Of a stretch of 64,000 bases of DNA, positions 57,187 through 64,000 are shown in pieces. The notes below the pieces were generated by a model, which saw nothing but the letters and a program-made list of their open reading frames with translations, did no database searches and had not been told where the DNA came from. This DNA is from Bermanella marisrubri (GTDB lineage Bacteria; Pseudomonadota; Gammaproteobacteria; Pseudomonadales; Oceanobacteraceae), in NCBI RefSeq assembly GCF_012295615.1, contig NZ_CP051183.1, positions 1,825,001-1,889,000 on the forward strand, written 5' to 3'. Position 1 is the stretch's first letter, and each line of letters begins with the position of its first letter. The translations under genes were made by a program, and so were the position numbers.

Positions 57187-57596
57187 TAGTCGTCTGCCTC
57201 ATCGCCCGTTTTATCGACCAGCTCATCTCCCCATACAGGCTCCTTCGAGGCGTTTTTGTTTGAGCCCTTGAATGACGAGCGCTTACGAGAAACACGCTGA
57301 GGCCGCTTGGGTTTATGCTTTTTTAGCTCATATTCTTCAAGCGGCGTTAAAGCGTCAGGATCTGGCACACCAGACATCAAGGCATCCAGTAGATCTAGGG
57401 AGTCTAAGTAGCGAAACAGAACAGCCGTTTGGCCAGACTCGCCGGCCTCGATCTTCTGTGCGGCACGCAGGCTGATTTCTGCCTTCTCGGCCTGCTCTGT
57501 TTGGGTATGATTTTGATCTAAACGAGCTTGTTTGGCAGCGCGACCCAGCCACTCAAGGGTTTGATCAACTATTTGCTGCGGGAGAACATCCTTCAT
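57186..57596 (-). CDS. hipB: HipB-family antitoxin and autorepressor (XRE HTH)
   Basis: HipB binds HipA and represses its own operon. The start at 57596 gives MKDVLPQQIVDQT; upstream in-frame starts lie in the operator. The helix-turn-helix is around HTQTEQAEKAEISLRAAQKIEAG. A long basic C-terminal tail (KKHKPKRPQRVSRKRSSFKG) is unusual, because E. coli HipB is only 88 residues against 136 here. An inverted repeat overlaps the start codon region. Confidence 0.85.
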   Translation of the reverse strand: MKDVLPQQIVDQTLEWLGRAAKQARLDQNHTQTEQAEKAEISLRAAQKIEAGESGQTAVLFRYLDSLDLLDALMSGVPDPDALTPLEEYELKKHKPKRPQRVSRKRSSFKGSNKNASKEPVWGDELVDKTGDEADD

Positions 57597-57656
57597 ATGT
57601 GCACAAATATACATATTAAATAGATATATGTACTTATAGTGCATATTTGTGCATAT
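57597..57656. promoter_or_regulatory. Paired inverted-repeat operator of hipBA
   Basis: ATGTGCACAAATAT (57597-57610) and ATATTTGTGCATAT (57643-57656) form an inverted pair matching at 13 of 14 positions, separated by 32 AT-rich bases. The first arm abuts the hipB start codon. This fits two HipB binding sites over the promoter. Confidence 0.72.
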
Positions 57657-57761
57657 TTCAATAATTAATTTGAAATCACTATTTGTCCATTTTTGTTATA
57701 GCCTCACCAGCATTTACGACGTAGATTTTAAACAACAAACATAAGAAGAATAAGACTCAAT

Positions 57762-58421
57762 ATGCAGACCCATTCAGAAATTAAGGCAAACCCCATATGG
57801 CTCGCCGCTTTTATCGGCTTCAGTCTACTCTATATTTCCATTCGAACTATTCAGCCATTTGATTGGGACTGGCTCATTAAGATTGTACCAATCGCCCTAC
57901 TACTGCAATTTGCTATTTTCAATACCATAGGTAAAACGCGTATTTTATTAACAGCGGGACTGATTTTCTCAGGGATCGGCGATGTGTTACTGAGTTTAGA
58001 TGGACTTTTCATTGCAGGGCTTGGGTCGTTTCTGCTTGCCCAAATCACTTACACAGGATTATTCCTAACTCAACTCAGTTGGAACACTCGGCGCTTACCA
58101 TGGATAGGCTTAATCGTGCTCTACACGGTGCTATGTAGCATTTTTATTATCCCCAAAACCGGGGATCTTCAGCTGGTGATTACAGCCTACATGATTGCAA
58201 TTAGTTTAATGGCCATATCGGCTGGCTTAAGGAATGACAAACACTATTGGCTTGTCGCAACGGGGGCATTGATATTCATGATTAGCGATACGTTAATTGC
58301 GATCAGTAAATTCATCGAGCCGTTTGCTTTTGCTGGTGCCTCAATTATGTCCACATACTATGCAGCTCAAGCGTTCATTATTATTGGAATCGCACACCAC
58401 CAATCTACATTAAAACTATAG
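57762..58421 (+). CDS. YhhN / TMEM86-family membrane protein (lysoplasmalogenase-like)
   Basis: The 219-residue integral membrane protein has about eight helices and the YhhN family pattern, with GLIFSGIGDVLLSL and FMISDTLIAISKF carrying the conserved Asp residues of the active site. Mammalian TMEM86B hydrolyses lysoplasmalogens; the bacterial substrate is not settled. It is convergent with the GGDEF gene with only two bases between stops. Confidence 0.88.
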   Translation: MQTHSEIKANPIWLAAFIGFSLLYISIRTIQPFDWDWLIKIVPIALLLQFAIFNTIGKTRILLTAGLIFSGIGDVLLSLDGLFIAGLGSFLLAQITYTGLFLTQLSWNTRRLPWIGLIVLYTVLCSIFIIPKTGDLQLVITAYMIAISLMAISAGLRNDKHYWLVATGALIFMISDTLIAISKFIEPFAFAGASIMSTYYAAQAFIIIGIAHHQSTLKL

Positions 58422-58423
58422 GG

Positions 58424-60118
58424 TCATTTAACACTTACTTTGTTGCGCCCCATGCGCTTAGATTCATACAAAGCATTATCAGCTCGCGAGATTAAGCTCT
58501 CCAAACTATCTTCGAGCTGATATTGACTCACACCAAAACTAGCAGTACAAGCAATCCCACTCCCGAAATCAAGATGCTCTATGATCTCCCTAAGCTTTTC
58601 TGCCAGCGAAAACGCATTGTCAGCATTAGTACATGAACATGAGATAATAAATTCCTCGCCACCCCAGCGACCCACAACATCACTCTCACGCACATTATTT
58701 TGCAATTCAACTGCAAACATTTTTAGTACACGATCACCAACTTGATGACCAAAGCTGTCATTCACATTTTTAAAGTAATCAACGTCAAGCATTACGATTG
58801 AATAGTCAAGCTTATATCGTTGGGCTCGGCTTATCTCATGTTGAATCTGCTCTTCTAACTTCATGCGATTGTACACACCAGTGAGCCTATCCGTGCTAGA
58901 TAACAACCTTAATTCCTCGTTCTTTTGCTCTAGCTCAGCAGTTCGCTTTGCCACCTTTCCTTCCAACTCGCCACTTAACGCCTGATAGCGTTTAAGTAAT
59001 TCTTTCGTATGCGTATTAGTATGCTTAAATACCTCTGCCGCTTGAGCCAAGTCACCCATTTCATCATTCGATTCTAATTTTGGAATAGGCGTATCAAGCG
59101 CTCCTCGCGCTAATTGACGAAACGATTGAGTGAGTTTTTTTATAGGATCAATAACGCTACGCCCCATCGCCCAAGAAACCAAGACTACTAGGATATAAAA
59201 TAAGGCACCAAAGACAAATGTATTGAAAATAATGCCTGACAATTCTTCCTTCATATGATTTCTAATCACAAACATATTTGCGGTTTCACGTTCCACCATC
59301 AAATGAGAATGATACAAAACCTCACTGATTTCGGCTGCCATCACAACATTCAATAAATAGAGGTATCCGCGAGTGCGCTGAACAGCCTCGGTCAACACCG
59401 ATTCAAATCGATCAATGTCTTCCTCCAGCTTATCAATATACGCGGCTTCCAACTGATGATTTCCTTCATCTAAAATCGTTTTTGCCATCTTGAGGTGCAG
59501 CAAGGCTGCATCATATTGCTTTGCTTCCAACTGATTAAAATAGCGATACGCCTGCTTCTCTGCCATTACCAGCTCATTCAAAATTTTCAACAACTCTATT
59601 TCCTCTGACTGGGCCAAACCAACAGGAGACGAACTCAGTAAAACTTTTCGAACACGATACTGGGCCTTAGAAGCCTGATTAGCCATATCTTCTTCGACAA
59701 GCATGGACTGTAAAAAGCGCTGAACTTGCACCTCATCAAAGGTCTCAACGTATAACAAAAGGTGTCGTTCGATCGATGTAATCGTCGCTTGATCGGCCTT
59801 TGAATTAGGCTGTTGCAGCATCTCCCCGATAATCTTTCTCATGCCTTCCAATACATATGCGACATGATCAGCTGCAGCTTGATTTCCATTTTCGATGAAC
59901 GAATCAGCAACTCGTTGGGTTTGCTCGGCTTTAATAGCAAGTTGATGACTAAGATGCGATCGATTACTGGCGACGGTATATTGATGCAACTTGTCCTGTA
60001 AGGAATGAAAGGAAAAAAAGATATAACAAACTAAAGCTAGAGTTTCGATACCAACCAAGTAATAAACGAGCTTAATACGCGCAAAAAGAGGGACAGAACG
60101 AATCAGGAAATCAATCAT
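58424..60118 (-). CDS. Membrane diguanylate cyclase: periplasmic helical domain, HAMP and GGDEF
   Basis: The 564-residue protein has a membrane segment near residue 20, a long helical periplasmic part (about 35-275), a second segment (near 285-305), a HAMP domain (RSVIDPIKKLTQSFRQLARG), a coiled coil and a C-terminal GGDEF domain with the active site RWGGEEF. No inhibitory RxxD is obvious before it. The start at 60118 overlaps the stop of the preceding binding-protein gene as ATGA, so the pair is translationally coupled. It probably makes cyclic di-GMP in response to the periplasmic protein. Confidence 0.9.
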   Translation of the reverse strand: MIDFLIRSVPLFARIKLVYYLVGIETLALVCYIFFSFHSLQDKLHQYTVASNRSHLSHQLAIKAEQTQRVADSFIENGNQAAADHVAYVLEGMRKIIGEMLQQPNSKADQATITSIERHLLLYVETFDEVQVQRFLQSMLVEEDMANQASKAQYRVRKVLLSSSPVGLAQSEEIELLKILNELVMAEKQAYRYFNQLEAKQYDAALLHLKMAKTILDEGNHQLEAAYIDKLEEDIDRFESVLTEAVQRTRGYLYLLNVVMAAEISEVLYHSHLMVERETANMFVIRNHMKEELSGIIFNTFVFGALFYILVVLVSWAMGRSVIDPIKKLTQSFRQLARGALDTPIPKLESNDEMGDLAQAAEVFKHTNTHTKELLKRYQALSGELEGKVAKRTAELEQKNEELRLLSSTDRLTGVYNRMKLEEQIQHEISRAQRYKLDYSIVMLDVDYFKNVNDSFGHQVGDRVLKMFAVELQNNVRESDVVGRWGGEEFIISCSCTNADNAFSLAEKLREIIEHLDFGSGIACTASFGVSQYQLEDSLESLISRADNALYESKRMGRNKVSVK

Positions 60119-61377
60119 GCTAAAAGGAACTCCTTCCACTTTAGCAAGCTGTATTCGTATTGATCCATTACACTATTCCAAACAACGATATTCTCGAAAC
60201 GCTTTTGATACGAACCACCGCGACGAGTTTCTCCAGCCAATACCGAAACCTGAGCATCTGTGCCTTTTAAATTGGTTTCGGTAGCCTGCCCCAAATACCA
60301 GTACCGCCACTCATTTTCACTCATGAAAGGCCGCGAGCGATCAGGATTTGAAATGTAATATCCTTGCTTAGCAATGAATGCACCCGGCCATCCAGATAGC
60401 CACCAATTCATGTATTGATAAACCGCATCTAATCGCTCACCCTCGCAAGCACTAGACAAACACATGACTCCCTGCCACGCGCGATACCCTTCTTTCGGTG
60501 CTGCATACAAACAGCGAATACCGTTTCCGCGCAGACTCGCCACACCAGGAGAAAACATACTTTGTATATTGACTTGTCCAGATTGCATTAAATAAACGGA
60601 ATTCGGAACAGAAGACCAAGTACCTCGAAAATGGCCGCGGCGCTTGTATTCAACAATAATTTCAAATAACTGATCCAGCTCTCTACGATTGAGGTTTCCG
60701 ATATCATTGAATGTCATTAAGCCTTTTGCTTTTACAGCCAACGCTGGATCAAATACACCAATTGTAGGTGCGTTTACGATTGCTACCTTTCCAGAGTTTG
60801 TTTTATCGAGTAACCACGACCAACTTTCAGTTTCATATGGAATCCCTGGTTCTATAAAAGACGCGTTGTAACCAAAGGAATCAACATTGTGAACATAAGG
60901 AACAAAGCTCACGCTATCGCTGGGCTTCTGACTTAACGTACCATCGGATTGTACATAAAGTAATTTATTAGGAGCATCACCCGCTCCGAGCTGAGCACGT
61001 TCGCTTATTCGCCCAGTCTTCGAGATACTATTGATCTCGGACCAATTACCGATTCGATCAACCTGTATTGGCTTAATCGCACCAGCCCTCCACAGAACCT
61101 TAATACTGTTAGACCACTGCTCATACAGATCGAAACTTTCGGGGTTGGTCGATGCCTTTAGTAAAACTTCAGCACTACCGCCGGGATAGAACTCGATGTT
61201 TATACCGAGATCCTTTTCTGCCTGCCTCTTAATTTCCTCTTGTAAAGTGACATGCGTACCAACCACTCGAATAGTAGGCTTCCGATTTACGGCAGACACA
61301 ATTGAGGGAAAGGCCAATGTCGTTGCGACACTGGCTGCCATACTCCCTGTCTGTTTAAGGAAGGTTCGCCTTCGCAT
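60115..61377 (-). CDS. Tat-exported PotD-like periplasmic binding protein
   Basis: The N terminus is a twin-arginine signal (RRRTFLKQTGSM). The mature part resembles PotD/PotF-type solute-binding proteins of family 1: VPYVHNVDSFGYN, YETESWSWLLD and YQYMNWWLSGWPGAFIAKQG. No permease or ATPase gene is nearby. Instead it is coupled to a diguanylate-cyclase gene, which recalls NspS-MbaA of Vibrio cholerae, where a PotD-like protein relays polyamine signals to a c-di-GMP enzyme. The ligand here is not known. Confidence 0.87.
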   Translation of the reverse strand: MRRRTFLKQTGSMAASVATTLAFPSIVSAVNRKPTIRVVGTHVTLQEEIKRQAEKDLGINIEFYPGGSAEVLLKASTNPESFDLYEQWSNSIKVLWRAGAIKPIQVDRIGNWSEINSISKTGRISERAQLGAGDAPNKLLYVQSDGTLSQKPSDSVSFVPYVHNVDSFGYNASFIEPGIPYETESWSWLLDKTNSGKVAIVNAPTIGVFDPALAVKAKGLMTFNDIGNLNRRELDQLFEIIVEYKRRGHFRGTWSSVPNSVYLMQSGQVNIQSMFSPGVASLRGNGIRCLYAAPKEGYRAWQGVMCLSSACEGERLDAVYQYMNWWLSGWPGAFIAKQGYYISNPDRSRPFMSENEWRYWYLGQATETNLKGTDAQVSVLAGETRRGGSYQKRFENIVVWNSVMDQYEYSLLKWKEFLLA

Positions 61378-61491
61378 GCTGTCTTACCGCCATATTTCGA
61401 GCGTTCTTGACAGTATAGTCATTAATAATCTGGGTGTTGAAAACGAACGAATGGAGGCCGCGAAAGCGGCCGAATGAATTCAAATAACAAA

Positions 61492-62118
61492 TCAACCTAG
61501 TGCGAGCCACAAGCCAACACCAATCATCAATGTCCCTGAGACACGATTAATCGTTTTAACATTACTGGTTTTTGTCAGCATTTTAGCCAAGGCCTTGCCA
61601 CCATTGGCATAGAGCAGCAAAGACACAAACTCAATGGAAAGTAGTAGCAAGGTAAGAACAACGAGCTGTGGCGCCATTGGCTTATCGACATCAATAAATG
61701 GCGGTAGAAACACCACAAAAAACGCCCAGCCTTTTGGGTTTGCTACCGCAGTAACGAAACCTTGAGATATCAACGCCCAAGGTTTGGTATTGCGGTTATA
61801 GTTATCTGGGTTCTCTGGCATAGCCAAACTACCTTTACTCTGCCACATCTGTATACCCAACCAACCCAAATAAGCGCCGCCAATCCATTTAAACCAAGTA
61901 AAAAATTCAGGTGCCTGCAACATAATCGCAGCGACACCAATTACTGAGGATGTCGCTACCAAGCCAACACCCGTCAATTCACCCAACATCATCCAGAGGG
62001 CTTTACGAACGCCAATGGTCATACCCATAGACATCGCAAGAGTCATACACATACCTGGGGTAAACGACACAACCATAAACGTCGGCACAAACGCCGCTAA
62101 TAAACCAGAATTCAACAT
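61492..62118 (-). CDS. LysE/RhtB-family amino-acid exporter
   Basis: The 208-residue protein has about six membrane helices and the family opening PTFMVVSFTPGMCMTLAMSMG. NPKGWAFFVVFLPPFID is the conserved central motif. Its substrate is an amino acid or related compound, unknown. It follows dcd by eight bases and may share its transcript. Confidence 0.9.
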   Translation of the reverse strand: MLNSGLLAAFVPTFMVVSFTPGMCMTLAMSMGMTIGVRKALWMMLGELTGVGLVATSSVIGVAAIMLQAPEFFTWFKWIGGAYLGWLGIQMWQSKGSLAMPENPDNYNRNTKPWALISQGFVTAVANPKGWAFFVVFLPPFIDVDKPMAPQLVVLTLLLLSIEFVSLLLYANGGKALAKMLTKTSNVKTINRVSGTLMIGVGLWLALG

Positions 62119-62126
62119 TATGAAAA

Positions 62127-62708
62127 TCAGTCCTGACCCATGCGTGAGCTGATAGCACCCTGCTGGTTTTTATACTTTGCGTTCTCTCGAGCGTGATAAG
62201 GACGCTTGGCAGAACTCGTCAAGGTTTCAAAACTCAATGCACAAATCGTCATATTAGGACGTAACGCTAACGGCATTTTACCCAGATTATAAAACTCTAA
62301 GACCACCTGTCCTTTCCAACCGGGATCAATCCGCCCTGCTGTAACGTGAACCATAAGACCCAAACGCGCCAAACTAGAACGACCATCTAACCAACCTACT
62401 AAGTCATCGGGAATTTCAACAGACTCTAAGGTCGAACCGAGAACCAGCTCACCAGGGTGAATAAACAAGGGTTCGTCTTCTTCCAACACGATTTCCTTAC
62501 TCATCACACGATCAATATTCTTATTTAACTGCTCTCGGTCGCCAGACAAATCGAGATAAGACGCTGTATTATTACTGAATACTCGGAAACTATTAGATAA
62601 ACGTAGATCCACACTAATGCCTGAAATAGCACCTTCACCTGGCTGCGGATTCAACTTGATACGACCGTCTTCTAGGGCCTTTTCTATATCGCCATCACTT
62701 AAACGCAT
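62127..62708 (-). CDS. dcd: dCTP deaminase
   Basis: Dcd deaminates dCTP to dUTP, the main source of dUMP for thymidylate in this clade. It is a dUTPase-like trimer with [23 protein letters not shown], split as [13 protein letters not shown] and [18 protein letters not shown]. The catalytic Glu lies in the last segment. At 193 residues it is full length. It is divergent from tmcA across a 69-base gap. Confidence 0.95.
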   Translation of the reverse strand: MRLSDGDIEKALEDGRIKLNPQPGEGAISGISVDLRLSNSFRVFSNNTASYLDLSGDREQLNKNIDRVMSKEIVLEEDEPLFIHPGELVLGSTLESVEIPDDLVGWLDGRSSLARLGLMVHVTAGRIDPGWKGQVVLEFYNLGKMPLALRPNMTICALSFETLTSSAKRPYHARENAKYKNQQGAISSRMGQD

Positions 62709-62777
62709 GCAAAGCTCACAAACTTGGTTACAATTGCGCGAGATTCTACCAGATATCCTAGGGTTTTATACGTTGTA

Positions 62778-64000
62778 ATGAGCGATATTGAGACTTCTGA
62801 AATCCATTCTCAGCCTGCCTATAGAGTGCATGAGCTACATCGTGAGTTAACCGCCTCAGGACATCGTTCATTGCTTATTTTAGCCGGTGATAAATCATGG
62901 GCATACGCCCTGCTTAGCAGCATCTACGACGACTTTGACAGCTTCGCATTCATAACCAGCGAAAAGCCAGCAAAGCTTCCTGCGCCTATTCAGAAAGCTA
63001 AATACGCACGAATTGAAAAACCCAATACAATGCTAGGCTACACTTGCAGCAATGTTATTGTGGATTGCCATGACGGCTTCTTCCCTGATGCAATATCCGC
63101 CATTTCTGGGACCATAGAATCTGGCGGTATTATGTTTCTGCTATGCCCTAATCTTGAAACATGGCCACAGCAGAAGGATGCATTCGCAGCGAAGCGCACG
63201 TCCTTTGGTCTTAGCGCAACACCCAAAAGCGAGAGAACCATCAAGCGCTTCTTAGACATAGCGCAATCAGAACTTGATCAACAACACCCTCTCATCATCG
63301 GGCAGGACCAAATCCCAAAAGCTTCAATTTCAGAGGGTGTGTTCAAACAATTACCAGAATCCAAAAATCACTGGTCCGCCCAGTTCGATCAAAACATCAT
63401 GTTCGAGAATCAGCAACACCCTGTAACGCTGGGACAGGCTGCCGCTTACGTTCAATTACGCAGCATAATAGCGGGTCATCCAGAGAGAGCATTGAAAGAC
63501 TGCCCGCCTGAATTTGCCATCCTTCAGGCTGATCGCGGTCGTGGAAAGTCACACCTGCTAGGCTTGATTACCGAGTATTTAGATTCAGAATCGAAAATAG
63601 ATAACGGTATAAAGTATTGGGTAACAGCACCCAACAAGGTTTCGATACAAGCAATGCTCAAGGCAAGCCAACAAGAACTGGAGGACTTTCCGTTTTTGGC
63701 ACCAGAAAACGTCCTAGTCCAAACCCATGCTGATGACATATTAGTCGTTGATGAAGCCGCCAGCTTACCTTTACCGCTATTGATGGCTTGGGCGAAGTAT
63801 TTTAAAACCATCATTTTTGCGACCACGACTCACGGCTATGAAGGCACTGGCAAAGGCTTCCAGATACGCTTCCAAGAATTTTTATTGAAGCAAACCACCA
63901 GCAACAACATTCAACATCTATCACTCACACAACCCATTCGCTACGCTGAAAATGACCCACTGGAAAACGTTATTTTTTCTGCTTTCGCCTTACAAAGCGA
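62778..64000 (+). CDS. tmcA: tRNA(Met) cytidine acetyltransferase TmcA, 5' part (cut by window end)
   Basis: TmcA acetylates the wobble cytidine (ac4C34) of elongator tRNA-Met, using acetyl-CoA and ATP. The frame opens at the ATG at 62778 (MSDIETSEIHSQPAY) and stays open to the window edge, 407 codons. The helicase-like module is clear: Walker A ADRGRGKSHLLG near residue 251, the DEAA-type box VVDEAASLPLPLL, and TTTHGYEGTGKGF. The acetyltransferase domain should lie beyond the window, as the family is about 670 residues. Confidence 0.92.
   Translation, partial: MSDIETSEIHSQPAYRVHELHRELTASGHRSLLILAGDKSWAYALLSSIYDDFDSFAFITSEKPAKLPAPIQKAKYARIEKPNTMLGYTCSNVIVDCHDGFFPDAISAISGTIESGGIMFLLCPNLETWPQQKDAFAAKRTSFGLSATPKSERTIKRFLDIAQSELDQQHPLIIGQDQIPKASISEGVFKQLPESKNHWSAQFDQNIMFENQQHPVTLGQAAAYVQLRSIIAGHPERALKDCPPEFAILQADRGRGKSHLLGLITEYLDSESKIDNGIKYWVTAPNKVSIQAMLKASQQELEDFPFLAPENVLVQTHADDILVVDEAASLPLPLLMAWAKYFKTIIFATTTHGYEGTGKGFQIRFQEFLLKQTTSNNIQHLSLTQPIRYAENDPLENVIFSAFALQS

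Overview
The window is a 64 kb piece of chromosome from a gammaproteobacterium. Base composition is moderate, roughly mid-40s % GC by eye. Several gene blocks match the order known from Pseudomonas and its marine relatives: mltD, solute-binding protein, fabI, ppiD, hupB, lon, clpX, clpP, tig; yccA-tusDCBE-ybiB; DUF2066, CDP-alcohol phosphatidyltransferase, perM, hda, divergent from purM-purN. Together with the lower GC and several c-di-GMP proteins, this suggests a marine Oceanospirillales-type bacterium (for example Bermanella, Oleispira or Thalassolituus relatives). The genus is an inference. Nothing looks like a plasmid, prophage, transposon or CRISPR array.

Layout. 1-4.2 kb: mltD (three LysM), an orphan family-5 solute-binding protein and fabI. 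4.2-12.5 kb, minus strand: the protein-quality-control block ppiD, hupB, lon, clpX, clpP, tig, with readable terminators and sigma-32-like promoters before lon and clpX. 12.6-15.9 kb: an SOS-controlled sulA facing the gltX-kdsC-kdsB operon. 16-21 kb: a 7TMR-EAL phosphodiesterase, an unknown gene, a DUF2061 gene with a Fur-like site, and a decayed CHASE4-GGDEF diguanylate cyclase carrying three lesions. 21-30.7 kb, minus strand: a GST, then the tight run lipoprotein, barrel-like protein, gspA, gspB, dinG, and a LysR regulator. 30.8-34 kb: aceA followed by a tandemly repeated terminator module, a Tat-exported agmatine-deiminase-like protein and tRNA-Ser(UGA). 34-38.3 kb: yccA, the tusDCBE sulfur relay, ybiB, a 51-codon LexA-controlled gene, tusA and a cysteine-rich protein. 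38.4-45.4 kb: proS, a lytic transglycosylase, truncated hemoglobin, a CBS protein, yihY, arsC, a WrbA-like flavoprotein, DUF2069 and two small or unusual proteins. 45.4-50.7 kb: hda, perM, a CDP-alcohol phosphatidyltransferase and DUF2066 opposite purMN. 50.8-55.9 kb: a DUF3108 gene, then a TPP riboswitch and a thiamine-salvage operon (TonB receptor, thiamine-binding protein, PnuT, thiamine-kinase-like protein). 55.9-57.6 kb: hipBA with a clear operator pair. 57.7-62.7 kb: YhhN, a Tat-exported PotD-like protein translationally coupled to a HAMP-GGDEF cyclase, a LysE exporter and dcd. 62.8 kb to the end: the 5' part of tmcA.

How the genes work together. The best functional units are the riboswitch-controlled thiamine operon, the complete TusA-TusBCD-TusE sulfur relay for tRNA thiolation, and the Lon/ClpXP/trigger factor/PpiD proteostasis block. 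Two SOS sites (sulA and the 51-codon gene) are present. The candidates for something undescribed are the lipoprotein/barrel/GspAB/DinG operon, the periplasmic-binding-protein/diguanylate-cyclase pair (an NspS-MbaA-like arrangement), the SOS microprotein next to ybiB, and the triplicated 3' end of aceA.
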